NCBI GenBank assembly: GCA_037013685.1
Contig: CM072887.1
Coordinates: 89,796,347-89,860,346, forward strand
Length of the DNA stretch: 64,000 nucleotides
Source of the DNA: Acridotheres tristis
Lineage: Eukaryota > Chordata > Aves > Passeriformes > Sturnidae
Direction of reading: 5' to 3'
Every line of letters begins with the position of its first letter. Positions within the stretch are counted from its first letter, which is position 1. A model generated the notes under the pieces. It saw nothing but the letters and a program-made list of their open reading frames with translations, ran no database searches and had not been told where the DNA came from. Shown here in pieces: positions 23,446-37,100 of this stretch. Position numbers and translations under genes: made by a program.

Positions 23446-25863
23446 AAATACTGCTTTTTCTACAACTCTTCAAAATGTCCTCTACTGTGTTTTCAGTCAT
23501 TCTTACTTCTCTTCAGCTTCAACAAATAGACTATTCTCATTCCTGTACTAGACATCCTGATTTCAGCTGTTTGACCATATGTCATAAGTGCAATCCTGAT
23601 ATTTCCACATATTCATGTCAAAGTTTGCGCTTTTTTGTCCCACGTAAATACCTTGTCAGAAAATCCAGTATTAATTACTCTGTATTACCTTTATTGTTTT
23701 TCCTAACACCTATAATTTCTTCTGTTGTTTCCATAGTTTCAGGAAAGCTCTTCCTGGATGTTAATGTTCAACTTTGTGAGCAGGCTGTTATTTACTAGTT
23801 GTGCATACTGCACCTAGCACAACAGGGAGCTCCATGTTTGAAACATTCAGATATTTCAGTAACAAAAATTATAAATAACAGAAAAGCAGGATGAACAGTA
23901 TTGAGTTTGACATATTTATGAGGGAACAGGTGAACAAAGAACCACCAGTTTTGAAAGATCAGTGATGAAAAACCGAAATCAGAACTGGATGCTCATGTAA
24001 TAGTATCCAGCAACACTTACTTCATGATAGCATTGCATGAATATTACCCAACTGGATTTTAATGATTAATAGTCTTGCAATACGGAGGTGATGAGATGAC
24101 CTATATTTAAGACTTCATTTTTTATTAGGAAAATAAATGGAACATTTTGATTTGCAAAAGAATTCTGGAAAGATTCTTTCTCTTTTCAGTATTCTCCTCC
24201 TCATGCTGTATTTCTCCCAAACCACAGAAGTCAAACATTCAAGGAAAGATGTTTCAGCATGGTAAAAGGTAAGAGTGAAATGATTTGTCTGTACCCACCA
24301 TGCTTTTCACAGTCTAATAAATTTTGTTCCAGAAGTTTTCTACTGCTTTCATTTCTTCAGCAAAAATGCATGGTGTAGAGCTGCGCAGTTTTTCCTGAGA
24401 CAGTAATACAGGTATGTAACAAAGTGCAAATGTCATGTTTCTTCTCAGTGGAGCTCATAGAGGGGCTCAGAATACACCTTTGAATTCATCTTTCTAGGTA
24501 ACTTTAAAACCCAGTTGGTCAAGTTGCCACACAAATATTGTCAAAAGCCCAGAACTTATTCCCATGAACTCCAGGCACTAAATGGTGACTGATCTCAAAT
24601 TCCTGTGGAGAACAAGGACCTTTTTCTATCTTCATGATATAAAATATTTTATCATTACAAGAATGTCTGCTGCTTGGTAGGCTGTAAATGCAAGTTCAGA
24701 TTACTTAGATAAAGTATCTAGCTTTTGTCATGTACAATGAACATCTCCAGTGACAAAACAAAGGAAACTGGAACTTTGAAGTGTGAAAATTCTTGGTGCA
24801 GCAATAGATGTTGTAAGCATGAGAGGCAGCAAAAGGTTAATGTTCACTGCTGTTTCAGTAAGTGACTTTCAGCACAGTGAGATTTCACTGCATAGAAGCT
24901 GTTCCAGTTTGCTGTTCTGAAAGAAAGGAAGAGCTGGCTGAGTTAGGTACCTACAATTAGGAGGGTTGACTAAGCTTATGTCTTTAAAATAGGTAAAAAG
25001 GAAGAAAAAAGTACACCGTACACACTGTTCCTGCTGTCAGAATAAGTAGTATTATTGCACATGTGTGCAACTTTTGTAATATTTCTATTTTTAAGCAATT
25101 TTGAAAGTGCCAGATCCATCTATTTTCTGGCTTCACTCGTGCAACTCTGAAGCCAAAGAACTTGGCATCCTGAATGTTTTAGAAAGCCTCAACTTTTGCA
25201 GAAATATGTACTTTGACCCTGACAAATGGCAAGAAAAATAAATACGTTCTGCACAGTTTTGGCATAGAAGTTTCATTAAAGATTTGTGAATAAGTCCCTC
25301 AGAACATAAATGAACTCCGCAGCTAACTTCAGTCACCAGATTCAATAAGTGGATGGCTGCCAAAATTCAAATTTATCTGGAGAGCTTTTCAGGTTGACAG
25401 CACAACACTGGCAAAGGTAAGTGTGATTGAAATTAAGGATAGATCCCTTTCTAAAAAATTCAATCCTAGCAATAGCTAAATAAAGTACTGTGTGTATTTT
25501 ATATTCTTATTCTTATTTTTCTATTTAAAATCAGATTTTAATATTTTGGGAACTTAATAAGCAGCAAAACAGAGACTAAGGAATTAAAATTTACTAATAA
25601 TCTTTTTTTTCCTAATTTATCCACAAAGGAGTAATTATGTAAATTATGTTACAGTTAACCAAGGTAAATCATGTATTTAAAAATCTCTGACCCAGTCTCT
25701 TTATGGCATTTAAACATATGTGTGTCTTTTATGTCCTTGAATAGTCTCAGTAACTCACAAATATGCTTACTTTCTGTGCTGAATCATTGCTTAGTTTGGT
25801 ATTCTTCTGCTGCATTCAGCATTCTGCTTAATAATAGACAACGGAGAGCTGAATATTGTAGGT
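23446..25863. other. AT-rich sequence, no gene seen
   Basis: A 107-codon plus-strand frame at 23475-23798 has no recognisable content. If the missing part of the LTR ending near 23445 was once here it is no longer recognisable. No other feature supported. Confidence 0.5.
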
Positions 25864-25953
25864 TGTATTGGGTTTATGTGGCAAGGTATTGGTGGTGGGG
25901 GAGGGCTGCCAGGGGTGGCTTCTGGGAGAAGATGCCAGAAGCTGGTATGTTCT
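25864..25953 (+). mobile_element. 5' fragment of a TGTATTG-family LTR
   Basis: Begins TGTATTGGGTTTATGTGGCA and continues through a GGTGGGGGAGGGCTGCC block and a GGGTGGCTTCTGGGAGAAG block, which is the 5' start of the family seen in full at 761-1650, here on the opposite strand. Similarity stops after GATGCCAGAAGCT near 25953. The remaining roughly 800 bases of an LTR are absent, so this is a truncated or deleted copy. Confidence 0.75.
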
Positions 25954-28900
25954 TAGAAACTAGGAAAATTTTACAATGTTAGTGCAAGCATTACTTGTAT
26001 TAAGAACTAATTTTAAGAAAGAATCCTGAAGAGTCATGTCTCCGTAAACCAACTACCATTTTCTTGGTGTTCTGAAAACACTGGTCTGCACCCTTTATAT
26101 TGAAGAATGCTTAAACATTAATTGTTTTAAAATCTCTTCTGGTATAAATCAGAAACCACCGGTATGTGCATATCTCTCATTCACATAATAGAGGTAAGGC
26201 ACAAGGGACTCTCGTCTTATATTTTTAGTTACAGACAGAAGGTAATCTGCTGTTACTCTCTTATCTATTGTTTTTCTTTATCATTTGACGTCTTCAATAA
26301 TTTTGCATTCATTTCCTTAATTTGATTTGTCTCTTCTGATCAGTTTGGGAAAAGTTTATTCCCCTTTTCTGAAAAGGAGAAAATATTCTTCCTTCATTTA
26401 CTGAAAATGTGTTACATGCACCACTAAGATGACTAGAAATATAACTCAAATTGTAAAACACAATGCTTAGAAGCATACCAGACATTCTCAAATATGTGGG
26501 AAACTCCCAGAGTGCCGAGACATCAGCAGCAATCAAACGAACCCAATATTTTAACAGTCTAGAGGGCCAAGATATAATTTTCAAGTGTTTTTCTATTTTC
26601 TGGTTTCTTTCAATTACTCTTTTTTTCTCCATATGTATTGTACCTGCTTAGAAAATCTGGCTCTATTTTGTGGCAGTCAGTCTATGATTATAACTAAAGC
26701 TGAAATACTGCTACCCGTCTCAACCAAATAGTTTTCTCTTTAAATCTTGACTTTGACTGCAAATAATGCAGAATAAAGTCAGAGACTGGAACTGTATGAT
26801 GGATGGAAAATATATGATTTCTGTGCACGAGAAAGGGTTCCTGTCTCATTCCTTCAGTGCAGTGCTTCACTCATGGGAGGAACACTTTAAAACCTGAAGA
26901 AGCCATCAAACTCACAACAGCACTCTATGCAAACGGGTAAGCACCTGTCTATCATACGAGAGGAATGGGGAGGGAAAGGATCTTTTTTTCCTTTTCATTT
27001 TACTTTTTAAGCCATGTAGGTGTTCTTTGCCTTTTCTTTGATTCTTTAAAATGAGACATCTGTTTGATTAACCTATTTCCAAGTAACTATAATTTGCATA
27101 TTCTTTCTTATTTTAGTAGTTTGTGGGTGGAATCAAAAAGAGAAAACAGATGTTTCTCCTGTTGTGACACTCATAAGGAAATACCCTTTGCCCATTGGAG
27201 TACTTTGATAGGTAGGACTGCAAGAGATGTCTAGCCTTACTGAGCATGGAAGCAATGCTTTGCTATTGTCCCATGGTAGTATATGAATGGATTGTACAGA
27301 GAAACCACATCCTTCCTATTGTATTTTCCTGTTCCTACCTCTTACTTAGTGAAAAATAGCAGAGTTGACTCCCTTTCTTTTTGATAAACAACTTTTAAAA
27401 ACAGAAGCGCAAGGCCACAAATCACGAAGATGCATTTTAGTGTACTGTGGGTACAGGACTCTGAGAAAAAGAGATGTCGTCTAATATTTTAAGATGCTTT
27501 CTAAGAACATTAAATCACTGTCTTTTCCTCCATGCCTATTTGCTTCCCCCGCTTTCTACAAATTTTGCTTAATGAACAATATTGTATCACAGAATTTATC
27601 AGAATAAATATACTTCGCAGAAGAATCCAATCAATATGAGTTGTCTTGCTAGCTTTGGTTAATCAGTTCCTTAGAAGGAACAAACTTATATTTCCATGAG
27701 TAGGCAGACATCTACGAGTTCAGGTAAGAAGGGACAATTTTGTGATGACAGCTTGGTAAAATACTGGCAGTATGCTGTTGCAGTTAGCTCTTCCTTTTTT
27801 TGCGTTATTTAACAGTGTTTGCCGAGAGTAAATATCAACTGGCTGTGGAAACTCAGTTATCTGAGAAGTGGTTCATTCAGAACAGAGCTGAGATGTATTG
27901 TTGGACTGTCTGGAGAAATCATCATTAGCTGGTTTATTGACTAAATATAAGCTCATAACACCCAGCCAAAACATCAGTCCTGTTCCTTAGAGATCAGCAG
28001 TTGATGCTACATAAGCCAAGGCTCCTTGAGACATTTGCAGGGTACATCAGAGGGCTGGGACCTTTAATCCTTCCTCTGAGCTTGGCTCTTGCTATCAGAT
28101 CAATTCCCCTGACAAAAGACAACAAATACCAACAAGTACCAGGATCTCTACTGAAGCTGAAATTACCTAGTGCACCTCTGAAATATACATCGTTCTAAGT
28201 GATGCATTCATCTTAATACTAAAGCAGAATTTTTCATTTGAACTGAGTAAACTCTCTATTACTGGAAACTATTTGCATTAGAAATAGCAAGTTGAAGCAG
28301 CAACTGAAAAAGAGATAGACATTAAAGAATCCTTTATCACAGTAAATATTTAGGTCTTTGTTATAAAACTGTGCCTATCAATTAGCTTATGTGTCTTTGA
28401 TGCTAATTACTCTGTGAGGGAATACCTCACAGATAAATTCACTTCAGCATGGCAAACTAGCTATTGTCTTGTTTTCTATCCTTCCCAATGCTCCAAGCTG
28501 AAACTTAGGACAATTACCAGCTGAAAAAATCCTACTTCATGTTATCCCCAGCTGATTCCCACTGCCCTATCAGGCTAGCTTGAACAGCTGTGAGAAAAAA
28601 CATTCAAAGGATTCCTTGAGGGAGCTACTGCTATGTTTATATGACCTTTACATGCTGTCTGTCAGAGCACAGGAGACTTGTTGAAGGAAGGAAGACAAGA
28701 CAGAGAACTGTCTCGTTCTTGCCAACACAACTGAGAGCAAAAGAAAGAGAAAAGGATATTAAAGACCTCCCAGACAGTAGAGCAGGAGGATGGCAAAGTA
28801 ATTGTCACTGTATGTGGTGAGCGAGGGAGAAAAACAGCAAAAACTGAGAAGAATCCACCTCCCAGAGGAGAGGGACCACAGTGACAAACAGCTCATCTAC

Positions 28901-31900
28901 ATCCAGCTCAGGTTCAGAGCTAAGGAAGGGAGGCAATGGACAATAAACACAGAAGGATGTGTCAACAACATATCTGAAACCAGAAAGGATAGATTCAGGT
29001 AGTGAGAAAAAAAAAAAAAAACGGAGATTGTAGATTAAAAAAAAAAAGCCTACATGTAATGGACCACACCAGTCTCTACCAAATGAGTGAGGTGAAACAA
29101 ATAAAGTACTTCATTGCAAAGAGTTGGCAGAAACAATAATATTTCTGGGAAAGCAAGTAAGTAGAAGAGAGAAAATAGAAAAGATCATGGAAGATTACGA
29201 AATCAGTTGAACAGAAATTCTGATATTACTGGGAAGAAATGGAGTAGAGATTTGTATATGAACGTGGACGTTGTGGGTGTTGCACTTGAGAGTAAGAAAT
29301 TGTTAGGGTATTATCACTGAAAGGAAGCATAAGTAGTCATAAGAAAATTTTAGGATACTTTATTTCCTGCCAGAAAGAAAATCCAGAATGACTGCGCAAG
29401 AGAGGCAAAACCAGAATAAACTGAGAGAAGAAAAATTATAAAAGCCTAATGGATTGTGGGAAAAGTAAAAAGTGTACAGCAATTAGAGAATAGAGGAAAC
29501 TGTTAAGAATGGGTAGACACACTGGGATATAATTTTAATTATATAGTTAAATGAACTATAAAGTTCAATCAGAGTAAATGGTTGAAACTTTGAAGCATTA
29601 AAAGTGAGATGCAATGCCCAATTTATCTGAGATCACTCTGGTCTGGTGTCTATCTCTCCTCATGCTATCTGTAAAATTGATGTAGTGACAGGAGTCTAGA
29701 GCTAACAAGGTCTTGTAACTTTGAGGTTTTTAATATATTTGTCATTTAAGACCTCTCCTATATGGATTTAGCTAGCCTGGAAGATATAGCACCAGTGGTC
29801 AGCCAACACCAGAAATCTCATCATTGCTAGAAGTGTCAAAATTGCATCAAGAGGAGAAATAATTGGGATTTTTAGTGAAAAAACCTGTAGAGAAACTTCC
29901 CCAGTCTGCATTCACAGCTTTGAATTAATCACTAGCTTCAGAAAATCTTGGCTGAGCGTTAAAGTAGAGTACTGAAGATTTTTCTGGAAATCCCCAAACT
30001 TCAAATGTTAAATTAGCTATTAAATTTAGTTGTATTTGAAAAATGATAAAAGCTTAATAACTAGACTGTAGATAGAAGCTAAGCAGAGTAGATAGTTTTC
30101 TTTCAAATAGCTATAGAACAAGCAAAGATACTATATTCAAATGAGTAGGAAATTGTTAAATTAACTTTGAAGTTAATACAATAGCCCAGAGGTGAAAATT
30201 TTATTTAAACTTTGACTTAAACATATTTACTGTCTGTGTATTGCTAACCCTTTACATCAGTGATGCACAAGATAGGTGGAAAATAGAGGTTTAGTGTTGT
30301 TTTTGATAGAAAATAGCTATTTTTTCATTTTTTTTCATAAAAATAGATACAAATTATTTCTTTTTAAGAAAAAACAGTTCAATAATTTTCAATCAAGATT
30401 TTTTGTGGTATAGTTTCTCTTAAAATACCTCCATTTGTTGAATCAGCATCTTCTGAGGAGGAATTTCAAGAGCTTATTTCCAACGACCTTCATATTTCTT
30501 CTATACAGATATGAAGAGCTTTCTGGGAAAATACTACTCACTGATGCCAGAGGGATGTGAACCAGTGGGATACTACAAAGAGGTGTGCATTACAAACGCC
30601 TGGTGCTCCTTCAGTATAAATGAGCTCCTCTTTGAAAATCTTCAACTGAAGGTCTTAACTCTTGAGGACAACCATTTTAAATTCCTGTGTACAGCACCTG
30701 CCAGTAGGGCCTTACCAAAGACCTTCATCTCGTCATTGATTGCACAGGAAAAGTAACTCTCATTTGGCTTCTCTCACAGATCCTGCTAAAGTCATACATT
30801 TACAGTTTTTAGGTGTTGAGTGGAAAAAGGTCACTGACCTTCAAAGTTTATTTAAAAATTTATATTCTTCTCTACATCTTTTCTGGAGTTAATCCATATT
30901 TAAATTAAAATATTTTGGGATACCTGTCTTACATCTCTTCTAGAATTACATTTGAAGAATTTTCATTTTCCTCAGTAATTTTCAATATTGAGAATTAAAC
31001 ACAAAGTAAAAGATAATTCTTGTCTTATGGAAAGAACAGTATTCAGTAATATGACCCAAAGTTTTTTCAAAGGTTTTTTAAGCAAACCATCACATTGCCC
31101 TTCAAAATGCTCTTTTTGTCACTATTTTAGTAGTGCTCTTGGAAATTAAAAGATTCTCTGAACTTGCCTTTAATTAAACTAGAATTCTCCTTTAAAACCA
31201 ACCCACAAAGAACCTAAACACACCAGAAATTAATTTAAAACAGGAAGCATTCCTAACAGAAATTTCTTAGAAATATTTACTCAATGATAATTTATACATT
31301 TCTTTCCTTCCAACTGTGCCTTAAGGTCAGATTTAATTATGAAAAAACTTTAAGCAGAACAGAGAATCAGGCATAATTTTGCATTTTCTTTAAACATAAC
31401 CAAGGCACAAGTTCTTTAAGCTCTTGTTTCTGCTTCCAGCCTTTTGAGAGTTCCTCTAATGAAATGCAGAAAGACAGGGATGCTATTCCCTTCGTGTTGT
31501 TCATTAATACTGGAAACTAAGCTGGCACTGGGGACTAACATGCTTCCTTGTTTTCCATGGAGATCTTCCACTGTTCTACTCTGCAGTGATATTAACCATA
31601 AATGGAAAGATACTTTTTAGCCCTTTTAGTAAGTGCTGATAGATCCTTTGCTGAGGTTACACATCAGTCACATCAGGTGTCATGCAGCTGTCTGACCAGG
31701 GCCTCTGGATCCTATTAAAACTGTATTAAACCCTCCCATGTTGTTATGAAGATTTGTTCAATTATTACGAAACAAAATCTGAGGGATAACTGGGTCAGAA
31801 AAGGGTTGATAAGGGTAGGTTGCAAAGAGCCAGGGAATGCTAGAGGGACATTCTTGTGTTGTTTTGAATTACACACTGCAGATTCAAATAATTCTCTAGT

Positions 31901-33593
31901 ATATTTTGCTGATACCATTGACAGTAGAGTACAAAACTGTCATAAAAAATCTTGAGCAATTACTGAGCTTTTTTTTCCAGAGAACTTTTCTGTGCCTTCA
32001 TATATGACTATGAGCAGCTCATCGCTTAACCTTTTTTTTGCTGTTTCTGTAAGTATGAATTGGAAGACATATCCAAAAGTGTGAAATTATTCTATCTTCA
32101 TTCAGGTTTGTAATACATTTATACCAGAGGGAGAGTGTGCCTCTAATATGTAGGTCCCTACAGGGAATCAGACATTTACCTATGTCTTAATTCTGGAATC
32201 TTCCTGAATGGCATTTCAGATTCAAGGTGCAATATAATACGCATTACTTTTCCTACTGGTGACTATAAAATGAAGTTATTTGAAATCCTAGAACTGATAA
32301 TAGAAGTTGTCAATCATATCTAGCATTCAGCTTTATTTTTAATGAAAATTGGCATCTAAAACTGACTTTTATTTGGGCTATTCTTTCTGACATTTATTGC
32401 TACTCATAATTTTGCCTTGATTTTTATACTTCCTTGCATCATTTGGTATTCCCTATCTATAAGTCTAGCTGAAAATCTTGTGAAGAAAAAAATTGAGGTT
32501 TAATTACAGTTTTATGCATATTTGCATAGTCCAGCCTCAAAGTTGTAAGACTTGTAGAAGCACAAATTATTTATGAAAATAAACAGTGGAATTTACCAAT
32601 TCTTTACTAAAATGTGTTTCATCAGACACCTGTTTTTGCAATGACTAGAACCATTACTTTTGTAATTTTCACCACTGTTTTTACTGACGTAAAAAAATAC
32701 AGATGTTCAGATTCAAGCTAAAATTTATATTTTGCCTAGATTTTTTTCGAAACAAAACTAAATGAATATGCAATGCTTAATGGTGTAGGAGGCATAGATC
32801 AGGTGTACAATACAAGGCTGCAAGTTTCACAAATGGTTGTTGTTTATATTTTCCATAGTGAATGACTTCTGATTTTCACACCTTTTGTTGTGTAGAGACG
32901 TATTTTCATGAGCAGTTTGTGTGAAATGTCAAATCTTTGTCAAATCTTTGACATCTAAATTTTCTCTCACACCAGCACTTTGCACTTCAAGACAAAAATC
33001 ATCTCCAAACAGCTTTGTTTAGATATTTTTATATCTATTTATATCAGATTTGTCTCCAAAACTGATAAGAAATTATTAATCTCTACTATATTTTATTTCT
33101 TAAATAACATTGCATTTTCAGTTGCTTCAGCATCAGAAAAACAGTAATTTGCATCCATGTTTCTACCTACTTTGCTCGAGATGTCCTCTTTTGCTTTGCA
33201 GGTCAGGGGAATCGCTTCAATGTTTGTTTTTTTTTCCTGAATAATACACATTTTCTCCAGAGCTGAAAGTACAAAACAAGGTGTTGCATTGATTTCCTTT
33301 TGATTTTTCCATCTTTGAGCTGGTGTTTAAGTTTCCTCATGGTTCAGATGTGTCAGTTGAATCTTCTGAAGCAAGGGAATTGACAGTGCTTTCCCAGCCA
33401 TTGTGGATGTATCACGCTGACACCAGCCAGCATGCAAACTATGACAGAATCTGTCACAGGGGAATATGCAAATACTTTTCAGCAACTCCATTCTCTGCAT
33501 GAAACACTCAAATAGAGGATTTCCTTCTTTTTTCATTTGATTTGAACCTATAGGAGTAATAAACAAAAAATTGTTTGAGAATTATATAATTAA
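25954..33593. other. 7.6 kb AT-rich stretch, no gene seen
   Basis: Only short unrecognised frames, for example 30511-30756 on the plus strand, which follows a pyrimidine-rich CTATACAG but lacks a good donor. A-runs occur at 29007-29022 and 29038-29047. A purine-rich patch lies at 28730-29000. A POU-type motif is at 32514-32527. The 58-base segment at 33540-33597 is repeated at 35417-35470. Confidence 0.5.
32514..32527 (+). promoter_or_regulatory. Composite POU/octamer-like motif
   Basis: ATGCATATTTGCAT contains a perfect octamer (ATTTGCAT, reverse complement ATGCAAAT) joined to an ATGCATAT half. Octamers are bound by POU-domain factors. A 13-base match lies at 8862-8874. Whether either site is functional cannot be judged from sequence. 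Confidence 0.25.
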
Positions 33594-33597
33594 AAAA
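33540..33597 (+). repeat. Short local duplication, copy 1
   Basis: Shares an exact 21-base match (33550-33570) and further imperfect similarity on both sides with 35417-35470, same orientation, about 1.9 kb apart. It directly abuts the 3' end of the CR1 at 33594. Confidence 0.55.
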
Positions 33598-34165
33598 TCA
33601 CTTCAGTTGGAAAAGGCCTTAGAAATCATGGAGGCCAATGCTTGACTGAACACCGCCTTGCCAACTAAACTAAAGCACTAAGAGCCACATCCTGTCACTT
33701 CCTGAACATTTCCAGGGATGGTGTTCCCACCAACCCTGCTGGGCAGCCTTCTCCTATGCCTGACTGCCCCTTTGAGTGAAGAATTTCTTCCTGGTGCCCA
33801 ACCTGAACCTCCCTTGGCACAGCTTGAGCCCATTTCCTCTTGTCCTGGTGCTGGTTGTGAGAGAGAAGAGGCCAACCCCCACCGGGTATAACCTCCTTTC
33901 AGGCACTTGTAGAGACTGATGAGGTCTCCCCTGAGCCTCCTTTTCTCCAGGCTGAACACCCCCAGCTCCCTCAGCTGCTCCTCACAGGACTTGTGCTCCA
34001 GACCCTTCCCCAGCTCCATTGCCCTTCCCTGGACTCGCTCCAGCCCCTCAGTGTCTTTCTCACAGTGAGGGCCCAGAACTGGACACAGGATTTGGGTTGT
34101 GGCTTCCCCAGTGCCAATCACTGCCCTGGTGCTGCTGGTCATGTTATTTTTGATACAGGAAATCA
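33594..34165 (-). mobile_element. CR1 LINE, 5'-truncated 3' end
   Basis: Plus-strand text is the reverse complement of an avian CR1 3' end. The minus-strand frame at 33678-34166 reads the end of CR1 ORF2: GLEHKSCEEQLRELGVFSLE is the conserved sequence after the reverse-transcriptase domain, followed by KRRLRGDLISLYKCLKGGYT. The frame then drifts: the WNRLP-type motif expected near the C-terminus is lost after a frameshift. The element starts abruptly within ORF2 at 34165, the usual 5' truncation from incomplete reverse transcription. The expected octamer tail at 33594 is reduced to AATCAC. Dead copy; not a host gene. Confidence 0.95.
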
Positions 34166-37100
34166 ATCCATATATTCTGCAATCCCTAGTGTGAAATCAG
34201 TAGCTACATGTGAATAATGAGAAATTTAAGGATACAGTGGTGGATGCATTTGCCCTTGGATTGGAACAGTAACAAGTGTCCACAAAGGGACTGTTGAATC
34301 AGTGGAGACTAACACATGCTTTCCCACAAAAAGTTGCTTTTTTGAAGCGAACTGTTTAGTAAAAAGAGCCTCAAGATGACAAACATCTTTAAAAATTATT
34401 GAGAAGTAGACAATTTTAGCTGTACGTATTAAAAGACAAATTCTCTTTGTAACATTGGTTTTGCTCCTAAACTTTCCAGACTTCTTAATGAGATTTTTTC
34501 TTCCTACACATAGCTTGAAGCATTTTTCTTGATTTTCAGGAGAAGGGGCTCTTTTACCTGTGCTTTTTTTATGAAATTGCAGCCATTATGCTTTGCCAGT
34601 CTTTGCAAACCAGATGACAAATTCACCCCATTAGCACTTTTCTCATATCTTTTACTCCAGATTAATTTAGCTCTCCATAACACTCTTCCAGTAACCTCTT
34701 CCATGGCCGTTGTGAACTTCCAGATAGTCAAGTGTGTTTCAGCCAGCCTGGGCATTGCATCATTCACTGTTGACTGACTTAAGGCTGGATTCTTGCAAGT
34801 CAGACCTGCATTCTTATTGACAAGAAAGATTCAAGAGCATGAATATTGTCTGACTACAAAAATCTAACATTTACCATTTTGAATATAGACATCATATTTT
34901 CATCAAGTCGTTCATTTAGAACCAGTACTGTCTGGCCATTATAAATTAAAATAGATAAATATATAAAACTAGAAAGCCTGATTGCATCTCACACAGAGAA
35001 GAAAAGTCTTCCCAGAGTGCAGAAAGCATAGACTGTTCACATGGCTCCTTTGAGTCTTCAGACAAATTCAGATCAATTAGTCCTCAGAATGCTGCCTTCC
35101 AAGCTGTCTTATTCCCTCTCTCCTGCTTTAATATTCTTCTAAAGTAATTTGCAAAATTTTGGTTTTTATTTTTTCATTTCAACCATCAGTAGAATTACAG
35201 CTGTTTGAGCTTAGGGAGAGTATTTCTCCACAGTGTTAATGGTGTGCCTTTTGTTAAAAATATCATGAAATACAGAAAAAAGTCATTATTACTTGTTTAG
35301 GTTTCTTCTCTGAAAAAGAGAATTTAAAAAAATAAAACAATGAAAATAAAAAAACCCAGAGGTCCTGGACAAATATATGTAGCAAAATCCCCTTGTTACA
35401 AAGATGGTAGAATTTTATTTGAACTCATAGGAGTAATAAACAAAAAACTGAGAACAATATAATAAAAAAATTATTTCAGTTTCACCAGAAATACAGCATA
35501 GATTCTAGTCAAAACATTTTATTTTCGTCATCTAAACTATTTCTTTCTGATTTCCTTTATGACTTTAAATAATTTTCATGAGTTTGCTAGGGTTTCTTGT
35601 ACAATAGGCTGATGTTTCTGACTCTTTATGTTCTAAGGATGAGACCAAAGTGGTAAAAAAATGAAGGATTTCTTTTCTAATCTTCCAAGTTTTCAACCTG
35701 ATTCCTCTTGGTTTGCTAGTGCTTTTCATGGTGCCTGAATCACAGTCATTTTTCACTCCTCACTTTTCTGCACGTTCTGCCCTTTCCTTTTATCCACTTA
35801 CCCAGCAAGTACAGAAGCACTCTGTAGAGTTGATCCCCTTCTTTGTTCTTGCCTACACTAATTTGGATTTCCAGGAGGCCATCCACCCATAGACTGGACA
35901 AAGCCAGACCTACCTTCAAGCTCTTATAAGCCAAACACACCCAACTAGGTGTAGGCTTCTGTATGCATCATTTAAATATGTCGGTAAATTTTGCGTTTTC
36001 TTCATAGCATTTCTATCTCTACAAATAGTGGAAACAGAAAAAGAAAAAAGCATTCTGATAATATTTTTTGATAATTTTTATTCTTATCAGTTTTAGCTTA
36101 GCAGAATCTTTATTGCACATAGTTGATTTTTCTACTGTTACCTAAAATGGATTAAACTGGTAGCTCAAAATAAATCAAAATATCTTACATCGACTAACTT
36201 TTTTTTCTTGCATCTTGCTACTAATCCCATATAATTTACATTGTAAGAAATTGGAGGACACCATATTGTTATGAAGTAATTAAACATCCCAATAATTGTA
36301 GCAGTTTATTTCAGGTATGAGCATGTTAAAAAAGAAATATCCACAGATAAAATAACGAATTGACTTTGGTTTCTGCAATTTATTTCTCTCATTAGGCATT
36401 ACAATAATTCTTTCACATTCTTATACTGAATTTTAAGTCAGAGTGCTACAGCAAATATATTTTTTCTGTATGAACAGATTTGGAGGGTGATTTTCATAAG
36501 TACAAATTTTATTTAAGTTCTCAGTTTTCATTTGAAGTCCTCATGCTTTGAATCTCTCCTCCTCAGTATATAATGCCATCTGAACTGTTGTTGATGTCAG
36601 TTTATGTTATATAACAAAAAAAAGCATATACTGATTTATCCCTGAAAATATTTTTATTTGAGGGTCCATGTGGAAAAACAAAGTGAGAACATGAAGTCAG
36701 CATGTAAAAAAAAAGAAACTCTGTCTATGTGATCCATTCAGTTCCGGGGAAGAAAGCACAAGCTGTTACTGCCAGCCATATGTAGTATGCAAACAGCAGA
36801 GAAAATATTTTCTGACCCATTGCTTCTTGGCTTTGTCTGAAACTTTAGACATCTCAAGTTGATTTCAATGATTTATTTTAGAACCACTGATTACTGGATT
36901 AATTTGATTTGGGATTACAGTATAGCTGGCCAACAGAGCACCAGAAATGAAAAATAATTTTGAAATAGAGCAATTACTGTATCTGAGAGTCATTGATCTA
37001 GGAGGAAGACCGACCTAATTAAAGAGGACATGGAGACACCCTCTAATACAGAAAAAGGCAAAGCAGGAGAATAATATGACAGGCTGTCAGCTTGTTCTAC

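Noticed and set aside
22612..25953. An inverted-repeat element formed by the LTRs at 22612-23445 and 25864-25953
   Set aside because: The parts preserved are opposite ends of the family (3' two-thirds versus first 90 bases), so they hardly overlap in sequence and cannot pair.
30511..30756. Possible exon after CTATACAG at 30502-30509
   Set aside because: A plausible acceptor, but no good donor follows (the GAG|GTGTGC at about 30580 is weak) and the peptide is unrecognised.
33678..34166. 162-codon ORF as a host gene
   Set aside because: It translates the end of CR1 ORF2 (GLEHKSCEEQLRELGVFSLE) and then runs out of frame.
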